In this document: positions 61,657 through 64,000 of the stretch, one piece after another
How positions within the stretch are numbered: position 1 is the first letter of the stretch
Layout: every line of letters starts with the position of its first letter
DNA from: an uncultured Alphaproteobacteria bacterium
GTDB taxonomy: Bacteria > Pseudomonadota > Alphaproteobacteria > Rhodobacterales > Rhodobacteraceae
Length of the DNA: 64,000 nucleotides
NCBI GenBank assembly: GCA_902581005.1
Contig: CACHMT010000004.1
Coordinates: forward strand, 39,742-103,741
Direction of reading: 5' to 3'
Translations under genes and position numbers: made by a program
Notes under the pieces: generated by a model
Told to the model about the DNA's origin: nothing
Databases searched by the model: none
Seen by the model: only the letters and a program-made list of their open reading frames with translations

Positions 61657-63235
61657 AAAGCCTCCTTTTTGTAAAAATCATTGAGATATTTAGCTTATCG
61701 GCTGCCTTTATAACTTCTAAATCGCTTATTGATCCCCCAGGCTGAATTATACAAGAAATTCCATTTCGAGAAGCCATTTTAATTGAGTCAGGAAATGGGA
61801 AAAAAGCATCTGAAGCCATACCATTGGATATAGTTTTAGTGTTGTTTGTATAATTTTTTTCTAACCTTCTCGAATTTTCTATTGCTAGTTTCACACTCCC
61901 TACCCTGTTGGTCTGTCCAGCTCCAATTCCAGTAATGCATAGGTTTTTTCCAACAACGATAGCGTTTGATTTTACGTGTTTGACTATCTTCCATAGAAAA
62001 ACTAAGTTATCGAATTCTTTTTTGTTCGGTCTTCTTTTCGTTACTACTTTAAATTCCTCTTCATTTGGTTTACTTAAAGACGTTTCCTGAACAAGATATC
62101 CTCCTATGACCGACCTAACCTCCTCTGCATGTAATAAGGTTCTATCAAAGCTCTTTATTTCAACTATCTTGATGTTCTTTTTAAAACTCAGCATTTTAAA
62201 TGCCTCTGGTGAAAAGCTTTTTGCGATTATCACCTCTGTAAATACGCTTAATATTCTCTTTGCTAGTTTCTCATCAACTTTCTGATTTACAGCAACAATT
62301 CCCCCAAAAGCAGATATAGGGTCTGCTTCAAAACTTTTTTTATAAGCACCTAAAATTTTGTTATCAATTGCTACTCCGCACGGATTTCCATGCTTTATAA
62401 TTACACAGGATGATTTGTTGTAATCTTCAAGCTCACATAATATTTTGTAGGCTGCCGTCGTATCAGCGAGGTTATTGTAAGATAAAGCTCCATGTAAAAT
62501 TTTTACAAGATATTTTGCTTTTCTTTCCAAATCAGGACTATTGAGATAGGATGCCTCTTGGTGAGGATTCTCTCCATACTTCAAAACCTCTCTTGATGAT
62601 CCACCAAACAGACGGCTTTTAGTATCTTTAAGCTGCTTTTTTGATAAAAACCATCCCGTTATTAAGTGATCGTAATAAGATGTTTGGGAAAACGCTTTTC
62701 CAGCAAAAAATTTTCTCGTTTTTTGTCGCGTACACCCTTGGAAATTTGTTAGCTCTTTTTTTAATTGGATATAATCTGTTGGATCAGAAATAACCATTAC
62801 ATGATCAAAGTTCTTGGCTGCTGCCCTCATAAGAGCTACCCCTCCTATGTCGATATTATCGATTATGTCTTTTCTGGGGGCCCTACTTTTTAAAATAGTT
62901 TCAAAAGGATAAAGATTAATAACTACTAGGTCTATAGCTTTTGAGCCCATTTTTCTTAACTCCTTAATACTAACTGTATCATCCCTATCAAATAATATCG
63001 GAGCATGAACTTTTGGATGGAGTGTTTTGACCCGACCATTCAAAATCTCAGGAAATCCTGTTATATCGCTCACCTCTTTAACTTTTAAGCCCACTTTTTT
63101 TAAATATCGAGCAGTTCCTCCTGTAGAGACGAGCTCTACACCCAATCCCTCTAGAAATTTTCCTAAATCCTCCAGATTAGTCTTGTCACTAACACTTATT
63201 AATGCCCTGCGGATTGGTGTTGTTCCTGATTTCAA
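61646..63235 (-). CDS. purH: Bifunctional AICAR transformylase / IMP cyclohydrolase PurH
   Basis: The 529-residue enzyme carries out the last two steps of IMP synthesis. The N-terminal MGS-like cyclohydrolase has RRALISVSDKTNLEDLG, VSTGGTARYLKK, GRVKTLHPKVH and NLYPFE. The C-terminal transformylase has RYGENPHQEA-like KYGENPHQEASY, IIKHGNPCGVA, and GAGQTNRVGSVKLA, then SDAFFPFPDSI. Start is a TTG overlapping the stop of the heparinase gene (TTGA). Confidence 0.95.
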   Translation of the reverse strand: MKSGTTPIRRALISVSDKTNLEDLGKFLEGLGVELVSTGGTARYLKKVGLKVKEVSDITGFPEILNGRVKTLHPKVHAPILFDRDDTVSIKELRKMGSKAIDLVVINLYPFETILKSRAPRKDIIDNIDIGGVALMRAAAKNFDHVMVISDPTDYIQLKKELTNFQGCTRQKTRKFFAGKAFSQTSYYDHLITGWFLSKKQLKDTKSRLFGGSSREVLKYGENPHQEASYLNSPDLERKAKYLVKILHGALSYNNLADTTAAYKILCELEDYNKSSCVIIKHGNPCGVAIDNKILGAYKKSFEADPISAFGGIVAVNQKVDEKLAKRILSVFTEVIIAKSFSPEAFKMLSFKKNIKIVEIKSFDRTLLHAEEVRSVIGGYLVQETSLSKPNEEEFKVVTKRRPNKKEFDNLVFLWKIVKHVKSNAIVVGKNLCITGIGAGQTNRVGSVKLAIENSRRLEKNYTNNTKTISNGMASDAFFPFPDSIKMASRNGISCIIQPGGSISDLEVIKAADKLNISMIFTKRRLFSH

Positions 63236-64000
63236 TCAATAAACTCCTCTAATTTCCAATTTATTTTTCCTTCACTTTGTTTGACACTATTTTCAATAAC
63301 CATCATTGTTATTTCCTGAGGTTCATTAAAATTACCGGTGTATGTTGACTTTTCAAGGCGTAAATTTCCTCCTTTATGTGAAAAAACCATTTTTTTATTA
63401 CCTGGAATTTCGAGCATCACTCCATTTCTCCTCTTTTTGCAAGAAATTGAAGGATGCATATGAAAATAGAGAGTAACAGAGGCATCAATTAAATTTTTTT
63501 TTAAATTACCTTCAGGAAATACTGTATCCTGTCCAATCACACAGTTTTTTACAAGATCCATCGAAAGTCTCCTGCTGACGGATATGTTATAGTCTTTTTT
63601 GTATGCATCATGAGACAACTCTACGGTTTTTTCAGTTATAGAATTTTCACAGCTTATCTTAGTGTTCCTAGGCCCATCTTTTATGTAATAATAAGAGTTT
63701 CCTCTTGAAAAAATCTTTTTTCCAAAAGAACATTGTGACTTTTCATTAAACAACAAAACGTTATGTGCCTTAGAGCTTTGACAATATTTCCTGTATTGAT
63801 ACCCAAACCTGCTACCACCCCCACAGTTTACAAAAATAGCCTTAGTTCCATAGTACAACTCGAAAGATGAAAATCCTGCATGCGCAATCCCATTTCTTTT
63901 TCCGTAAAGAGGGGAACTAGCATCAATAATCATTGACAATCTAGCTCCATTAAGCCGCTTGAAACCTAAGTCACTTACCTCATCACCTTCTTTATAATTC
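63232..64000 (-). CDS. Heparinase II/III family protein, truncated at right edge
   Basis: The frame remains open beyond the ATG at 63939 to the window end, where it reads GFKRLNGARLSMIIDAS, matching the family's conserved GFQRL...VIMDAG stretch. The ATG is therefore internal. Then follow HAGFSSFELYYG, IFVNCGGG and VSRRLSMDL. These are the C-terminal beta-sheet domain of heparinase II/III proteins. Such a gene usually lies before purH in alphaproteobacteria; the role is cell-surface or polysaccharide related. Only about 256 codons are visible. Confidence 0.82.
   Translation of the reverse strand, partial: NYKEGDEVSDLGFKRLNGARLSMIIDASSPLYGKRNGIAHAGFSSFELYYGTKAIFVNCGGGSRFGYQYRKYCQSSKAHNVLLFNEKSQCSFGKKIFSRGNSYYYIKDGPRNTKISCENSITEKTVELSHDAYKKDYNISVSRRLSMDLVKNCVIGQDTVFPEGNLKKNLIDASVTLYFHMHPSISCKKRRNGVMLEIPGNKKMVFSHKGGNLRLEKSTYTGNFNEPQEITMMVIENSVKQSEGKINWKLEEFID

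Noticed and set aside
1-64000. tRNA, rRNA, CRISPR arrays, prophage or insertion sequences
   Set aside because: No cloverleaf-like stretch, regular spacer array, transposase, integrase or phage structural gene was noticed by eye; a tRNAscan or ISfinder run could overturn this.

Overview
The window looks like a stretch of an AT-rich, compact alphaproteobacterial chromosome, probably a marine heterotroph. This rests on the gene block tsaD / hemC-hemD-mitofilin-HemY, the thioredoxin (CnoX)-LON-Trm112 block, full C-P lyase and Pst systems, a PlcP-Agt lipid-remodelling pair, and very tight gene packing. I cannot name the genus from sequence alone.

Layout. 1-2065: three housekeeping-type genes (UPF0173 hydrolase cut by the left edge, SixA-like phosphatase, APH-family kinase). 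2273-49173: an almost uninterrupted phosphorus island, in order: ugpBAEC (glycerol-3-phosphate / glycerophosphodiester uptake); a TIM-barrel isomerase-like gene; an AqpS-like aquaporin; a PhnDCE-type transporter with a methyltransferase; plcP1-agt1 and an acyltransferase; a short region with a duplicated non-coding element that looks like a small RNA gene; a GpdQ/CpdA-like phosphodiesterase; phnM1, DUF1045, phnN and phnGHIJKL; a Sel1-repeat protein; a 52-codon ORF; a ChrA-family transporter; a second phnM; a second phnCDEE transporter with a periplasmic protein of unknown function and the hexapeptide transferase typical of phn clusters; an alcohol / aldehyde dehydrogenase and EamA set; the arsenate pair GAPDH-arsJ; phoR-pstSCAB-phoU-phoB; and a second agt-plcP pair. 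49474-64000: ordinary genes (panE, PNPOx family, MFS, hemY, mitofilin, hemD, hemC, tsaD, ahcY, HD hydrolase, cnoX, LON, Trm112, purH, and a heparinase II/III gene cut by the right edge).

How it works together. By eye I find 13 Pho-box-like elements (7-base units near TTGTCAT repeated every 11 bases). They lie upstream of ugpB, the TIM-barrel gene, phnD1, plcP1, the two copies of the non-coding element, phnM1, phnG, the Sel1 gene, phnM2, phnC2, GAPDH and pstS. The region therefore reads as one PhoBR regulon: sensing (PhoR/PhoB/PhoU), phosphate, phosphonate and phosphodiester uptake, C-P bond cleavage, phospholipid replacement by glycolipid, and export of arsenate taken up through phosphate systems. 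The most novel-looking parts are the duplicated, putatively PhoB-driven sRNA gene, the methyltransferase-linked PhnDCE operon, the Sel1 / small ORF / ChrA insert between the C-P lyase genes and phnM2, and a likely ATT start codon for hemD. All homology calls are from reading the translations; no database search was possible.
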